Shown: positions 15,429-23,809 of the stretch, piece by piece
Position numbering within the stretch: position 1 is the stretch's first letter
Layout: each line of letters starts with the position of its first letter
DNA from: SIG440 sp045587485
GTDB taxonomy: Bacteria > Bacillota > Clostridia > Monoglobales > Monoglobaceae
Assembly: GCA_045587485.1 (NCBI GenBank)
Contig: JAZNCI010000005.1
Coordinates: 7,094 to 71,093, forward strand
Direction of reading: 5' to 3'
DNA: 64,000 nucleotides
Notes under the pieces: generated by a model
Seen by the model: only the letters and a program-made list of their open reading frames with translations
Database searches by the model: none
Told to the model about the DNA's origin: nothing
Translations under genes and position numbers: made by a program

Positions 15429-17726
15429 TTATACAACCTGTTCCATAACATAAACCTCGACAATATCGCCTTCCTTTATGTCATTGAACTTTTCAATACT
15501 GATACCGCACTCATAACCGCTGGCAACCTCTTTCACATCGTCCTTAAATCTCTTAAGCGATGCAAGCTCGCCCTCGTGAATAACAATGCCGTCACGAACA
15601 ATACGAACAAGGCTGTTTCGCTGAACCTTGCCATCCGTAACATACGCACCGCCAATTGTTCCAACGCCCGAAACCTTGAAGGTTGTTCTGATTTCAACAT
15701 GTCCTGTAATCGCCTCTCGGAATTTCGGGGCAAGCATACCTTTCATAGCCGCTTCGATATCTTCGATTGCGTCATAGATTACCCTGTAAAGACGGATATC
15801 AACATCTGAGCTTGCTGCCGCAACAGTTGCACCAGGTGTAGGACGCACGTTAAAGCCAACAATAATCGCATTTGAAGCACTTGCCAGCATAACATCGGAT
15901 TCATTAACTGCACCAACTGCACCATGAATAACATTAACGCGTACTTCCTCGTTGGTAATTCGCTCTAGCGACTGGCGAACAGCCTCAACCGAGCCTTGAA
16001 CATCTGCCTTAACAATGATATTAAGGTCTTTCATCTTACCTGCTTCAATGTGTTCAAAAAGGTTTTCAAGGGATACAGCCTGAGTTGCCTTCTGTGTCTC
16101 CTGCTTTGCCTTGAACTTTCTTGCCTCTACTACAGCCCTTGCCTTTCTCTCGTCCTCAACAGCATAAAAAACGTCGCCGCCTTCGGGAACCTCTGAAAGA
16201 CCTAAAATTTCAACAGGAATTGCAGGGCCTGCCTTCTTTATTGACTTTCCCTTGTCGTCATTCATTGCACGAACTCTGCCCACAGAAGTTCCGGCAACTA
16301 CAATATCCCCGACTTTCAGCGTACCATTCTGCACCAGAAGGGTTGCTACAGGACCTCTTCCCTTGTCAAGTTGAGCCTCAATAACAGTACCCTTTGCAAG
16401 ACGGTTGGGATTAGCCTTAAGCTCCTTCATTTCAGCCACAAGAAGCACCATATCCAAAAGACCGTCAATGTTAATCTTCTGCTTTGCCGAAACCTCAACA
16501 CAGATTGTATCACCGCCCCATTCTTCGGGAACAAGACCATGCTCGGTAAGCTCCTGACGAACTCTGTCGGGATTTGCGCCTTCCTTATCAATTTTGTTAA
16601 TTGCAACAATAATGGCAACATTTGCCGCTTTAGCATGGTTGATTGCCTCGATTGTCTGGGGCATAATACCGTCATCAGCCGCAACAACCAATATTGCAAT
16701 ATCAGTAACCAGTGCACCGCGGGCACGCATTGCAGTAAACGCCTCGTGACCCGGAGTATCAAGGAAGGTAATCTTTTTATCATTTACACGAACACGATAA
16801 GCGCCGATATGCTGTGTAATTCCGCCAAACTCACCTTCGGTTACGTTTGAATTTCTGATTGTATCGAGGAGCGAGGTTTTACCATGGTCAACGTGACCCA
16901 TTACAACCACAACAGGTGAACGTGGGATAAGTGACTCGGGTGAATCCTCAACATCATTAAACAGTTTGTCCTCTTCTGTAAGAATTATTTCCTTTTCAAC
17001 CTTAGCACCAAAATCTTCCACAATCAATGATGCCGTATCAAAGTCAAGACTTTCGTTGACAGACGCCATAATCCCAAGCATCATCAGCTTTTTGATAACC
17101 TCGGTCGAAGATTTGTCAAGACGCTCTGCCAGTTCGCCCACAGTGATTGAATCAGGAACAAGTATAACCTGAGTCTCCTGCTTTTTCTCCTTTTTAGCAA
17201 TCTTCTCAAAAGCCTTGGGGTCCTGTTTTTCCTTAACCAGCTTGCTTTTTTTGTTACCCGTCTTAATCTTCTGCTTGCCGCCGCCCTGACTCTTTACATT
17301 TTCAGGAACAAGCTCCTCAAGCCTTTCGTTATCAAGGCGGTCAAGGTCAACGTTATTTGCACGGGTGTCAACCACACGCGTCTTGCGCACAGGTGCATCG
17401 CTTGCAAAGCCACCCTCTGACTCGATTTTTTCAGAAACCGATTTCTCTGTAGCATCGCCTTCTTTTTTCTTGTCTTCTTTTTCAGACTCAGGTGCTTTTA
17501 CCTCTTTAACAGGCTCAACCTCAGGAACTTCTGCAAATAATGCCGAAAAATCCTCAACCTGATTTTTTTGCGTAACATATTCAAAAATAATATCAAGCTC
17601 TCTTTCGTCAAGAGCACTCATATGACTCTTTTCGGAAATACCGTAATCGCTGAGAATTTTAACAAGCTCCTTGCCGGAAACTCCTACAAACCCCTTCGAA
17701 AGTTCATATGCTTTAATTTTTGTCAT
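15429..17726 (-). CDS. infB: Translation initiation factor IF-2
   Basis: This 765-residue GTPase brings fMet-tRNA to the 30S subunit. An IF2_N domain is at residues 1-55, a Lys/Glu-rich linker follows to about 180, a second IF2_N at about 190-245, and the G domain from about 270 with G1 GHVDHGKT (277-284), DTPGHEAF and NKID motifs. Domains II to IV follow, ending KEGDIVEVYVMEQVV. The SD AAAGGGGAAG precedes the ATG. It is downstream of ylxQ in the conserved order. Confidence 0.98.
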   Translation of the reverse strand: MTKIKAYELSKGFVGVSGKELVKILSDYGISEKSHMSALDERELDIIFEYVTQKNQVEDFSALFAEVPEVEPVKEVKAPESEKEDKKKEGDATEKSVSEKIESEGGFASDAPVRKTRVVDTRANNVDLDRLDNERLEELVPENVKSQGGGKQKIKTGNKKSKLVKEKQDPKAFEKIAKKEKKQETQVILVPDSITVGELAERLDKSSTEVIKKLMMLGIMASVNESLDFDTASLIVEDFGAKVEKEIILTEEDKLFNDVEDSPESLIPRSPVVVVMGHVDHGKTSLLDTIRNSNVTEGEFGGITQHIGAYRVRVNDKKITFLDTPGHEAFTAMRARGALVTDIAILVVAADDGIMPQTIEAINHAKAANVAIIVAINKIDKEGANPDRVRQELTEHGLVPEEWGGDTICVEVSAKQKINIDGLLDMVLLVAEMKELKANPNRLAKGTVIEAQLDKGRGPVATLLVQNGTLKVGDIVVAGTSVGRVRAMNDDKGKSIKKAGPAIPVEILGLSEVPEGGDVFYAVEDERKARAVVEARKFKAKQETQKATQAVSLENLFEHIEAGKMKDLNIIVKADVQGSVEAVRQSLERITNEEVRVNVIHGAVGAVNESDVMLASASNAIIVGFNVRPTPGATVAAASSDVDIRLYRVIYDAIEDIEAAMKGMLAPKFREAITGHVEIRTTFKVSGVGTIGGAYVTDGKVQRNSLVRIVRDGIVIHEGELASLKRFKDDVKEVASGYECGISIEKFNDIKEGDIVEVYVMEQVV

Positions 17727-17763
17727 AATTCTTCCCCTTTCTGTTGGCAGCGCGCCAACCCAA

Positions 17764-18081
17764 CTATCCAGTTATATCATCAAGGCACTTAGACAGCTCC
17801 TCTGCAATACCCTGATTCATCACCGCAAGCACAACCGCAAAACCTCGCCCCGTGTACCTGCCAAGTGTGATTTTATCACTATATTCAGCCATCCTTGCTG
17901 AATAAAATCCGCAAGTGTTTTTGAATTTCTTCTTTGTGTTTTCGGATGCGTCAGATGCCACAATCACAAGATATGCCTTGCCTTCCCTTATTGCATCCTT
18001 TGCTGCACCTTCGCCAAAAGCGATGCCGCGCATCCTTGCAGCAAGCCCAAGCATTCTGAAGAACTTCTCATTCTCTGCCAT
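17764..18081 (-). CDS. ylxQ: L7Ae-family ribosomal-like protein YlxQ
   Basis: From the ATG at 18081 (GGAGGCGATGCAAG upstream) the protein has about 105 residues with the L7Ae/L30e fold: FFRMLGLAARMRGIAFGE, AYLVIVASDAS and the TLGRYTGRGFAVVLAV end. Such proteins bind kink-turn RNA; YlxQ is found between ylxR and infB in Firmicutes. The start overlaps the ylxR end by 14 bases. The longer frame upstream overlaps ylxR fully and lacks an SD. Confidence 0.88.
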   Translation of the reverse strand: MAENEKFFRMLGLAARMRGIAFGEGAAKDAIREGKAYLVIVASDASENTKKKFKNTCGFYSARMAEYSDKITLGRYTGRGFAVVLAVMNQGIAEELSKCLDDITG

Positions 18082-18322
18082 CTTGCATCGCCTCCAATGC
18101 ATCATAAACATCCGTTTCAACCTTGCAGGACAGGCTGCGTTCTATCGCTCTTACCTTGCGTGCCTTTTCTATGCATCCGCCGTCCTTGCAGATATATGTG
18201 CCTCTGCCTGCCAGCTTTCCGCTAAGGTCAACCGAAATACTTTCCTTTTGTTTTACGATCCTGACAAAGCTGTCCTTGCCTTTAACCTCTCTACAGACTG
18301 CACACATACGCTGTAGCTTCAT
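18068..18322 (-). CDS. ylxR: YlxR/RnpM-family RNA-binding protein
   Basis: The 84-residue protein has the family signature RMCAVCREVKGKDSFVRIV at residues 5-23 and GRGTYICKDGGCIEKARK near residue 40. Members of this family modulate RNase P in Bacillus and are nearly always between nusA and infB. The length is normal. Confidence 0.92.
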   Translation of the reverse strand: MKLQRMCAVCREVKGKDSFVRIVKQKESISVDLSGKLAGRGTYICKDGGCIEKARKVRAIERSLSCKVETDVYDALEAMQDGRE

Positions 18323-18350
18323 ACATCAACCAACCCTTCCCAAAAGATAG

Positions 18351-19385
18351 TTATTCCTCGGTGCTCTCGGGCTTCAAGTCAATCTTCCAACCGGTAAGAC
18401 GTGCCGCAAGACGTGCATTCTGACCCTCCTTGCCGATAGCAAGTGAAAGCTGGTCTGCAGGAACAATAACGCTGCACATCTTCTTTTCCTCATCAACAGA
18501 AATCGACACAACCTTTGCAGGGCTGAGTGCCTGAATAATGTATTCAGCAGGGTCATCACTGTATTTAATAATATCAATCTTTTCGCCACGAAGCTCGTCG
18601 ATAACCGCCTGAACTCTCATACCCTTGGGGCCGATACATGTTCCCACAGGGTCAACACCCTCCATTGTAGAATGAACAGCAATTTTGCTTCTTGAACCAG
18701 GCTCACGTGTAAGACCCTTGATTTCGATAATGCCCTTCTTTATTTCGGGAACCTCCAACTCAAACAACCGACGTACTAAGCCCGGATGCGAACGTGAAAC
18801 CACAAGATGCACGCCCTTAACCGAGTTCGCAACCTCAACCACAAACACCTTGTACTTTGCGCCGGGCTTGTAGTTATCGTTTTTTACCTGTTCGTTAGGC
18901 ATAAGAACAGATTCTGTATCGCCGATTTCAAGCATAATGTTGCGGCGGTCAATCTTTCTTACCGTTGCTGTCATAATGTCATTTGCATGGTCAGAAAATT
19001 CATCAAAAGCCTTTTCACGCTCTGCCTCACGGATTCTCTGCAAAACAACCTGGCGTGCGGTTTGTGCGGCAATTCTACCGAATGCCGCAGGGGTAACCTC
19101 TGACTCTAAAACATCGCCAGCCTCATATCTTGTATCAATCTTTTTTGCATCTTCAACAGAAATTTCACATTCTCTGTCCTCTACCTCTTCAACAATATTC
19201 TTTCTTGCATATACCTTGATGTCGCCTGTTTCCTCATCAATAATCACCTTTGCGTCCTGAACAGCACCAAAATTCTTTTTGTATGCGCTGAGCAATGCAC
19301 CGCTGAGGGCATCAATGACAATGTCACGGCTTATACCCTTTTCTTTTTCAATTTCATCCAACAATAAAAACAATTCTGCACTCAT
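18351..19385 (-). CDS. nusA: Transcription termination/antitermination factor NusA
   Basis: The 344-residue protein has an N-terminal RNA polymerase-binding domain (EIEKEKGISRDIVIDALSGAL), an S1 domain near residues 135-200 (TATVRKIDRRNIMLEIGD), and KH domains with the VGTCIGPKGMRVQAV motif near 235 and LSLAIGKEGQNARLAARL near 310. It lacks the proteobacterial C-terminal acidic repeats, as normal in Firmicutes. The operon leader upstream of rimP carries an intrinsic-terminator-like hairpin that NusA itself could act on. Confidence 0.97.
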   Translation of the reverse strand: MSAELFLLLDEIEKEKGISRDIVIDALSGALLSAYKKNFGAVQDAKVIIDEETGDIKVYARKNIVEEVEDRECEISVEDAKKIDTRYEAGDVLESEVTPAAFGRIAAQTARQVVLQRIREAEREKAFDEFSDHANDIMTATVRKIDRRNIMLEIGDTESVLMPNEQVKNDNYKPGAKYKVFVVEVANSVKGVHLVVSRSHPGLVRRLFELEVPEIKKGIIEIKGLTREPGSRSKIAVHSTMEGVDPVGTCIGPKGMRVQAVIDELRGEKIDIIKYSDDPAEYIIQALSPAKVVSISVDEEKKMCSVIVPADQLSLAIGKEGQNARLAARLTGWKIDLKPESTEE

Positions 19386-19419
19386 TTTTTTAATCTCTCC
19401 AATCCTTTTTAATATTTAT

Positions 19420-19884
19420 TTAAAAATCAAAGTGTAATTTTACAAAAGTTGTATCGCTGACAGCAAGTTTGGTTTCATTCCCGTCAAGCATTACAGTAAA
19501 GGCATTGTCTTCATAACCTGTCAGTTCGCCGTTCAGGGTCTTGCTGCCGTCAATTGCCTTATAAAGTCCTATATCCACAGTGCGCCCGATATACTTTTTA
19601 AAATGCTCAGGAGTTTTCAGCTTTCTTTCAATACCTGGTGACGATACCTCAAGAATGTAATTCTCACGAATGGTATCAGCCCTGTCAAGTTCATCTCCAA
19701 GGGCACGGTTGATGCTTTCGCACTCATCAACGGAAATGCCGCCATCCTCTTTGTCTGCATAAACCCTTAAATATCTTGCTCCGCCCTCTTTCACATATTC
19801 CACATCATAAATGTAGCAGGAAATGTCTTGGGCAATGGTTGTTGCCATCTCAATAATCAATTTCTCAATCTTTGAATATGCCAT
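19420..19884 (-). CDS. rimP: Ribosome maturation factor RimP
   Basis: The 154-residue protein assists 30S assembly and is the first gene of the nusA operon. It shows the family pattern YLRVYADKEDGGISVDECES near residue 40 and the conserved LEVSSPGIERKL near residue 80. The AAAGGAGG SD lies close after the leader terminator, with no room for another promoter between them. Confidence 0.95.
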   Translation of the reverse strand: MAYSKIEKLIIEMATTIAQDISCYIYDVEYVKEGGARYLRVYADKEDGGISVDECESINRALGDELDRADTIRENYILEVSSPGIERKLKTPEHFKKYIGRTVDIGLYKAIDGSKTLNGELTGYEDNAFTVMLDGNETKLAVSDTTFVKLHFDF

Positions 19885-19914
19885 TATATCCTCCTTTTAT
19901 TTGCGTTGCACATA

Positions 19915-19978
19915 TCAAAAAATCCACAGGGGGAGATTTTTGAATAGCGTATGCCTGCCTCAAACAGCTTCTCCCTGT
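19915..19978 (-). terminator. Leader terminator (attenuator) of rimP-nusA operon
   Basis: On the leftward transcript ACAGGGAGA (19978-19970) pairs with TCTCCCCCTGT (19936-19926), followed by GGATTTTTTG. The structure ends about 30 bases before the rimP start and lies downstream of the operon promoter, so transcription must read through it. Confidence 0.65.
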
Positions 19979-19984
19979 AACATA

Positions 19985-20010
19985 AAAGAGTGAGGTCAAC
20001 CTCACTCTTT
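19985..20010 (-). other. First leader hairpin of rimP-nusA operon
   Basis: AAAGAGTGAGGT and its perfect complement (12-bp stem, two-base spacer) lie right after the predicted transcription start. The 3' side continues TTTTATG. It may be a second terminator, an mRNA-stabilising 5' hairpin, or an anti-structure partner for the downstream hairpin. Confidence 0.65.
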
Positions 20011-20034
20011 CGAATACCATATTACGTTATACCA

Positions 20035-20063
20035 ATAATAACACAAAACCCCTGAAATGTCAA
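20035..20063 (-). promoter_or_regulatory. Promoter of rimP-nusA-infB operon
   Basis: Minus-strand TTGACA (20063-20058), 17 bases, TATTAT (20040-20035). The -35 overlaps the nrdR stop codon. Confidence 0.75.
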
Positions 20064-20524
20064 GCCTTTTTTATAATTTTGGCAAGCTCATCCATAAATG
20101 AATTTATATCCTTGAACTGACGGTAAACAGATGCAAATCTTACATAGGCAATGTCGTCAAGGTCTTTCAGACGTTCCATAACCATTTCGCCGATTTTTTC
20201 CGATGTAACCTCACGCTCAAGCATATTATAAAGCTTTGCCTCGATATCGTCAATCAGCTTTTCAATATCAGCCAATGTCACGGGTCGCTTTTCACAGGCA
20301 CGCAAAATTCCGTTCAGAACCTTATCTCTGTCCCACGTTTCACGCAAGCCATCCTTCTTGACAACAATCATAGGTATTGTTTCAATTTTTTCGTATGTAG
20401 TAAACCGCTTTCCGCACTCAAGACACTCTCTGCGGCGACGGATTGTTGTGCCCTCCTCGGTTGAACGTGAATCTATTACCTTGCTTTCAAGATGTCCGCA
20501 AAATAAACAACGCATTATACCCAA
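20060..20524 (-). CDS. nrdR: Transcriptional repressor NrdR
   Basis: The 154-residue regulator represses ribonucleotide reductase genes when dATP is high. The zinc ribbon is complete (CLFCGHLESKVIDSR and CLECGKRFTTYE, four Cys), followed by an ATP-cone domain at about residues 49-139 (VVKKDGLRETWDRDKVLNGI). Length is normal. It has its own promoter and is followed by the rimP operon promoter. Confidence 0.96.
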   Translation of the reverse strand: MGIMRCLFCGHLESKVIDSRSTEEGTTIRRRRECLECGKRFTTYEKIETIPMIVVKKDGLRETWDRDKVLNGILRACEKRPVTLADIEKLIDDIEAKLYNMLEREVTSEKIGEMVMERLKDLDDIAYVRFASVYRQFKDINSFMDELAKIIKKA

Positions 20525-20549
20525 CTCCCCTCAGCATAAGATACCATAT

Positions 20550-20578
20550 ATTGTATCACAAAAATTTTTATTTGTCAA
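20550..20578 (-). promoter_or_regulatory. nrdR promoter
   Basis: Minus-strand TTGACA (20578-20573), 17 bases, TACAAT (20555-20550). The -35 overlaps the stop codon of the preceding gene. No NrdR-box pair was noticed here. Confidence 0.75.
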
Positions 20579-20976
20579 ATATTCTGTCCTATCAAAAAAT
20601 CAAATCTTTGCATCAGCAGTTTTTTCTTCATATCGGTTTCCAGACAAAGGCTCAGCTCCACTACATTGCGGGCATTTTCATCATCCGTAAAAATGCGTAG
20701 CTTTTTGGCTCTGGGGAAACTGCTTTTCAGCATCTCCTCGGCCCACCCACAGACATACCCCTTATCCGCCTCTGAAATCAAAGTAATCCCCACCAGAACA
20801 CGCCCGTCATAACTCAGCACAGCCGCTGTGTCAACGCCTTCAAGTGCAGAAATTTGTCTTGCAGCATTGATGTGTTTTTTGTCGTTGCCACGCTCCACAT
20901 CATACTTTCTCGCCGCACGAGCAGTTGTGCAAAGCATAATAAAAACAAAAATTGTTAAAAAAATCCTTATCTTCAC
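20575..20976 (-). CDS. Secreted YhcN/YlaJ-like sporulation protein
   Basis: The 133-residue protein starts with a signal peptide (KIRIFLTIFVFIMLCTTARA, probable cut after ARA). The mature part has the pattern of YhcN/YlaJ proteins: ARQISALEGVDTAAVLSYDG and VLVGITLI, then a small alpha/beta domain. In Bacillus such proteins are found in spores. Unlike many members it has no good lipobox, although a Cys is present in the signal region. The family call is by pattern only. Confidence 0.6.
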   Translation of the reverse strand: MKIRIFLTIFVFIMLCTTARAARKYDVERGNDKKHINAARQISALEGVDTAAVLSYDGRVLVGITLISEADKGYVCGWAEEMLKSSFPRAKKLRIFTDDENARNVVELSLCLETDMKKKLLMQRFDFLIGQNI

Positions 20977-21109
20977 AAAATCGCTCCAATCCCTTTTTTA
21001 TAAATATTATTTGCAACAAAGGTACATTTATACAGCATATTTTTAATTGTATTATGGCAAAATACATATGAACAAATAAACAAATATAAAAAAAGGAGCG
21101 ATTATTGGT

Positions 21110-21316
21110 ATGAATGTTATCGCATTGATACTTGTTATAATCGGTGCCATAAACTGGGGAAGCATCGGCCTTTTCGGCGTAGACATCGTGGCTTCGCTTT
21201 TCGGCGGTCAACTGTCTTTAATGAGCCGCATAATATTCACCCTTGTGGGTCTTGCGGGTCTGTGGTCGATTACCTTCTTCTTCAAAGAAACACCGATTAT
21301 AGACAAAACCGAATAA
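21110..21316 (+). CDS. DUF378 small membrane protein
   Basis: The 68-residue protein has two membrane helices and the DUF378 signature IGAINWGSIGLFGVDIVASLFG at residues 11-32. Function in the family is unknown. A good AAAGGAG SD lies nine bases upstream. It is a single-gene unit between divergent and convergent neighbours with a strong terminator behind it. Confidence 0.9.
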   Translation: MNVIALILVIIGAINWGSIGLFGVDIVASLFGGQLSLMSRIIFTLVGLAGLWSITFFFKETPIIDKTE

Positions 21317-21321
21317 AAACA

Positions 21322-21362
21322 AAGACTCGATGAAAAGTTTAAAACTTTTCATCGGGTCTTTC
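21322..21362. terminator. Bidirectional terminator after DUF378 gene
   Basis: AAAGAC-CGATGAAAAGTTT and its near-perfect complement form a roughly 19-bp stem ending in TCTTTC; it lies between convergent genes ending at 21316 and 21366. Confidence 0.88.
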
Positions 21363-21365
21363 AAT

Positions 21366-22016
21366 TTATTTCAGCATATCCTTAAAATACTGTTCAACCA
21401 AGACCGCATTTTCACGCTCGGCAATCTTTAGTTTGTCGTCTTTAGACTGTTCAAATTCAATCGTCATCACAAGATAAACCTTTTCGCCCTCACGAAAGCC
21501 CAAAGCCTCGCTCACCTCAGGAATATCGCTAAGTGTCACTGTGCTCTTTGCAATACCCTTATATGCCGTGTTGAAAAATTCAAAATAGGTCTCATCAAGA
21601 ATGTACATCTGATATTCATCGGCCGCGATCTCTGCAGGAATTTTATTCAAAATCACCTCGGTCATTTCATCAATGGTATCTCCGGAAATATCCGCCACGC
21701 TCACCGACATCAAAATATCAGTCACTCCATTGCCAGTTATGTCTTTTATAACCGGTTTCAAAGAATCAGCCAGTGAATTTACCGCTTCTTTATTTACACT
21801 GTGACAGCCATAGTATGCAATATGTAAATCATAATGCACCTGTGTAATACACTGGGTAACACAGAAAGCAACAACCACAAGCGCAAATATTGTCACAATT
21901 GTACACTTCCCATAATAATACCAAAAATGTGCTATTTTTTCTTTAAAAGAAAAGTTTTTAAACATTTCTCTTGCTTCTCTTGCATCCTTATCCATCGCAA
22001 AATCATCTCTTTTCAT
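21366..22016 (-). CDS. Single-pass membrane protein of unknown function
   Basis: The 216-residue protein has a cytoplasmic N-terminus with basic residues (FSFKEKIAHFWYYYGK), one membrane helix near residues 39-57 (CTIVTIFALVVVAFCVTQC) and an extracellular domain of about 155 residues without motifs I know. The second Met (residue 8) is an alternative start. It has a probable own promoter (TTGCTG, 18 bases, TATAAT near 22045). This type of protein, with a FKEKxxxFWxYY start, is common in Clostridia, but I know no function. Confidence 0.75.
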   Translation of the reverse strand: MKRDDFAMDKDAREAREMFKNFSFKEKIAHFWYYYGKCTIVTIFALVVVAFCVTQCITQVHYDLHIAYYGCHSVNKEAVNSLADSLKPVIKDITGNGVTDILMSVSVADISGDTIDEMTEVILNKIPAEIAADEYQMYILDETYFEFFNTAYKGIAKSTVTLSDIPEVSEALGFREGEKVYLVMTIEFEQSKDDKLKIAERENAVLVEQYFKDMLK

Positions 22017-22112
22017 AAAAATTATGAATATGACATTATAAGATATGATATCATATTACAGCAAACAAAGTCAAGGCTTGAAAGACCTTGTTCATTTTTT
22101 GTTTACAATACA

Positions 22113-22191
22113 AAAGACAGAAACAAAAATGATATGCACCTCCAAAATAGTCTAAACCTTGGGGTTCACTTCAAAAACGTTTCTGTCTTTT
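22113..22191 (-). terminator. Terminator-like structure after rnf operon
   Basis: AAAGACAGAAAC (22114-22125) pairs perfectly with GTTTCTGTCTTT (22179-22190) around a 53-base loop which itself holds AACC/GGTT. On the leftward strand the stem is followed by TTTTGT. It lies seven bases after the rnfB stop. Confidence 0.6.
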
Positions 22192-22197
22192 TTGCAT

Positions 22198-23040
22198 CTA
22201 TCTCTTTTTAACTTCCACAGCGGCTTGAATTTCAGCATTCTGATTAATCAAGCTGATAATCTTTTTGGGGCATTTTTCAACACACACGCCGCAGCCAACG
22301 CACTTTAAGCCATCAATGCGTGCCAAATTGTTTTCAAGCGCGATTGCATCCTTTTCACAATTCTTGGCGCAAATTCCGCAGCCTATACATCCCACATCAC
22401 ACACAGCACGGACCTCCTTGCCGGAAGCCGATGAATTGCAGAACACCGCCGCTCTTGACGAATAAGAAATTCGTATAATCACACCACGGGGACATTCAGC
22501 AATACAAGCACCGCAGTTTGTACACAATTCACGGTCTACCACAGCAATTCCGTCCTGAATTTTAATTCCGCCAAACTGACACTTTTCAACGCATGAGCCG
22601 CAACCCAGACAGCCATAAACACATCCCTTCATACCGCCTGCCAGACGGTTTGCGGTATGACAGTCGATTGCCTGATTGTTTATATATCTGTTCTTTGCAA
22701 CGTCACAGGTTCCCGCACAGGCAACAAATGCCACCATACGCTCCTCTTCTACAGCTTCAACACCCATAATTTCTGCAATTTTTGCAATAGCCAACGAGCC
22801 TCCCACAGGGCAGGCATTTACAGAAGCCTCGCCCCTGCAAATTGCCTCAGCATATGCCGAGCATCCGGCAAAACCACAGCCACCGCAGTTTGCACCGGGC
22901 AGACAATCTTCAATCAAAGCAATGCGTTCATCTCTTTTAACCTCAAAAATCTTTGCTGCAAAAGCCAGCAACGCACCAAATACCAAACCCATACCGCCGA
23001 TTGCAATAACAGGTAATAAAATTTCCATATTAATTTCCAT
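22198..23040 (-). CDS. rnfB: Rnf complex subunit RnfB, polyferredoxin
   Basis: RnfB accepts electrons from ferredoxin. The protein has an N-terminal membrane anchor (LLPVIAIGGMGLVFGALLAF), the Fe-S domain CLPGANCGGCGFAGC near residue 47, and at least four 4Fe-4S ferredoxin motifs towards the end (CLGCGSCVEKC, CTNCGACIAECP, CIGCGICAKNC, CVGCGVCVEKCP). I take the ATG at 23040; an ATG 15 bases upstream and another 12 downstream are alternatives with similar weak SDs. It is the last gene of the operon, separated from rnfA by about 175 bases. Confidence 0.92.
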   Translation of the reverse strand: MEINMEILLPVIAIGGMGLVFGALLAFAAKIFEVKRDERIALIEDCLPGANCGGCGFAGCSAYAEAICRGEASVNACPVGGSLAIAKIAEIMGVEAVEEERMVAFVACAGTCDVAKNRYINNQAIDCHTANRLAGGMKGCVYGCLGCGSCVEKCQFGGIKIQDGIAVVDRELCTNCGACIAECPRGVIIRISYSSRAAVFCNSSASGKEVRAVCDVGCIGCGICAKNCEKDAIALENNLARIDGLKCVGCGVCVEKCPKKIISLINQNAEIQAAVEVKKR

Positions 23041-23178
23041 AGCCTTTCTGCCCACAAATAGTAATTAAAAATACACACGCATCTTACTGTGGGTAGATAA
23101 GGCGTGTAATGGAAATTATGCACATCGCCGCATCAAGCCTATTGGCACGAAATCTCGGTGGTGCAATAAATTCCGCCG

Positions 23179-23210
23179 GTGCATTAACATGATTTTTCAC
23201 GTTAATGTAC
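23179..23210. other. Hairpin in rnfA-rnfB gap
   Basis: A 14-base inverted repeat with a TTTT loop (23179-23192 with 23197-23210, two non-Watson-Crick positions) lies five bases after the rnfA stop. The rest of the 175-base gap holds no open frame. Without a U-tract it is more likely an mRNA processing or stability element that separates rnfB expression from the other subunits. Confidence 0.5.
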
Positions 23211-23215
23211 TCTCC

Positions 23216-23809
23216 CTAAAAGCTTAGACCAGAAAAGCCCATAAACGCGATGGACAAAAGGCTTGCAGTAATCAATGTGATTGGCATACCCTTCAAAAAC
23301 TCTGGAATATCCGAGCTTTCAAGACGTTCACGCACACCGGCAAACAGAACAATCGCCAAGGTAAAACCAATACCTGCTGTTGTACCATAAGTCACCGATT
23401 TGATAAAGCTAAGCTCTGCACCGCCAAACCTTGTTATGTTCTGGATTGCAACGCCAAGCACCGCACAGTTGGTTGTAATCAAGGGCAGATAAATACCAAG
23501 CGAGCTGTAAAGGCTTGGTACAGATTTCTGCAAAAACATTTCAACAAACTGAACTAAAACTGCAATTACCAAAATAAATGCAATTGTCTGCATATATTCG
23601 ATATTAAGCAAAATTAAAAGCTGCTGAACCGCCCAGGTGATAGCCGAGGCACACGCCATAACAAATACAACTGCAAATCCCATGCCTGTTGCCGTTTCAA
23701 CCTTTTTTGAAACTCCAAGAAATGGACAGATGCCAAGGAACTGAACAAGCACAAAGTTTTGTACAAGAATTGCCCCGATTGAAATAATCAATAACTCTCT
23801 AATCAACAA
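23216..23809 (-). CDS. rnfA: Rnf complex subunit RnfA
   Basis: This 197-residue integral membrane protein has six helices. It has the conserved segments QNFVLVQFLGICPFLGVSKK near residue 17 and LITTNCAVLGVAI near residue 110; the Cys residues in these segments hold an Fe-S cluster inside the membrane with RnfE. It is part of the ferredoxin:NAD+ oxidoreductase that pumps sodium ions or protons. Its start overlaps the rnfE end. Confidence 0.95.
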   Translation of the reverse strand: MLIRELLIISIGAILVQNFVLVQFLGICPFLGVSKKVETATGMGFAVVFVMACASAITWAVQQLLILLNIEYMQTIAFILVIAVLVQFVEMFLQKSVPSLYSSLGIYLPLITTNCAVLGVAIQNITRFGGAELSFIKSVTYGTTAGIGFTLAIVLFAGVRERLESSDIPEFLKGMPITLITASLLSIAFMGFSGLSF

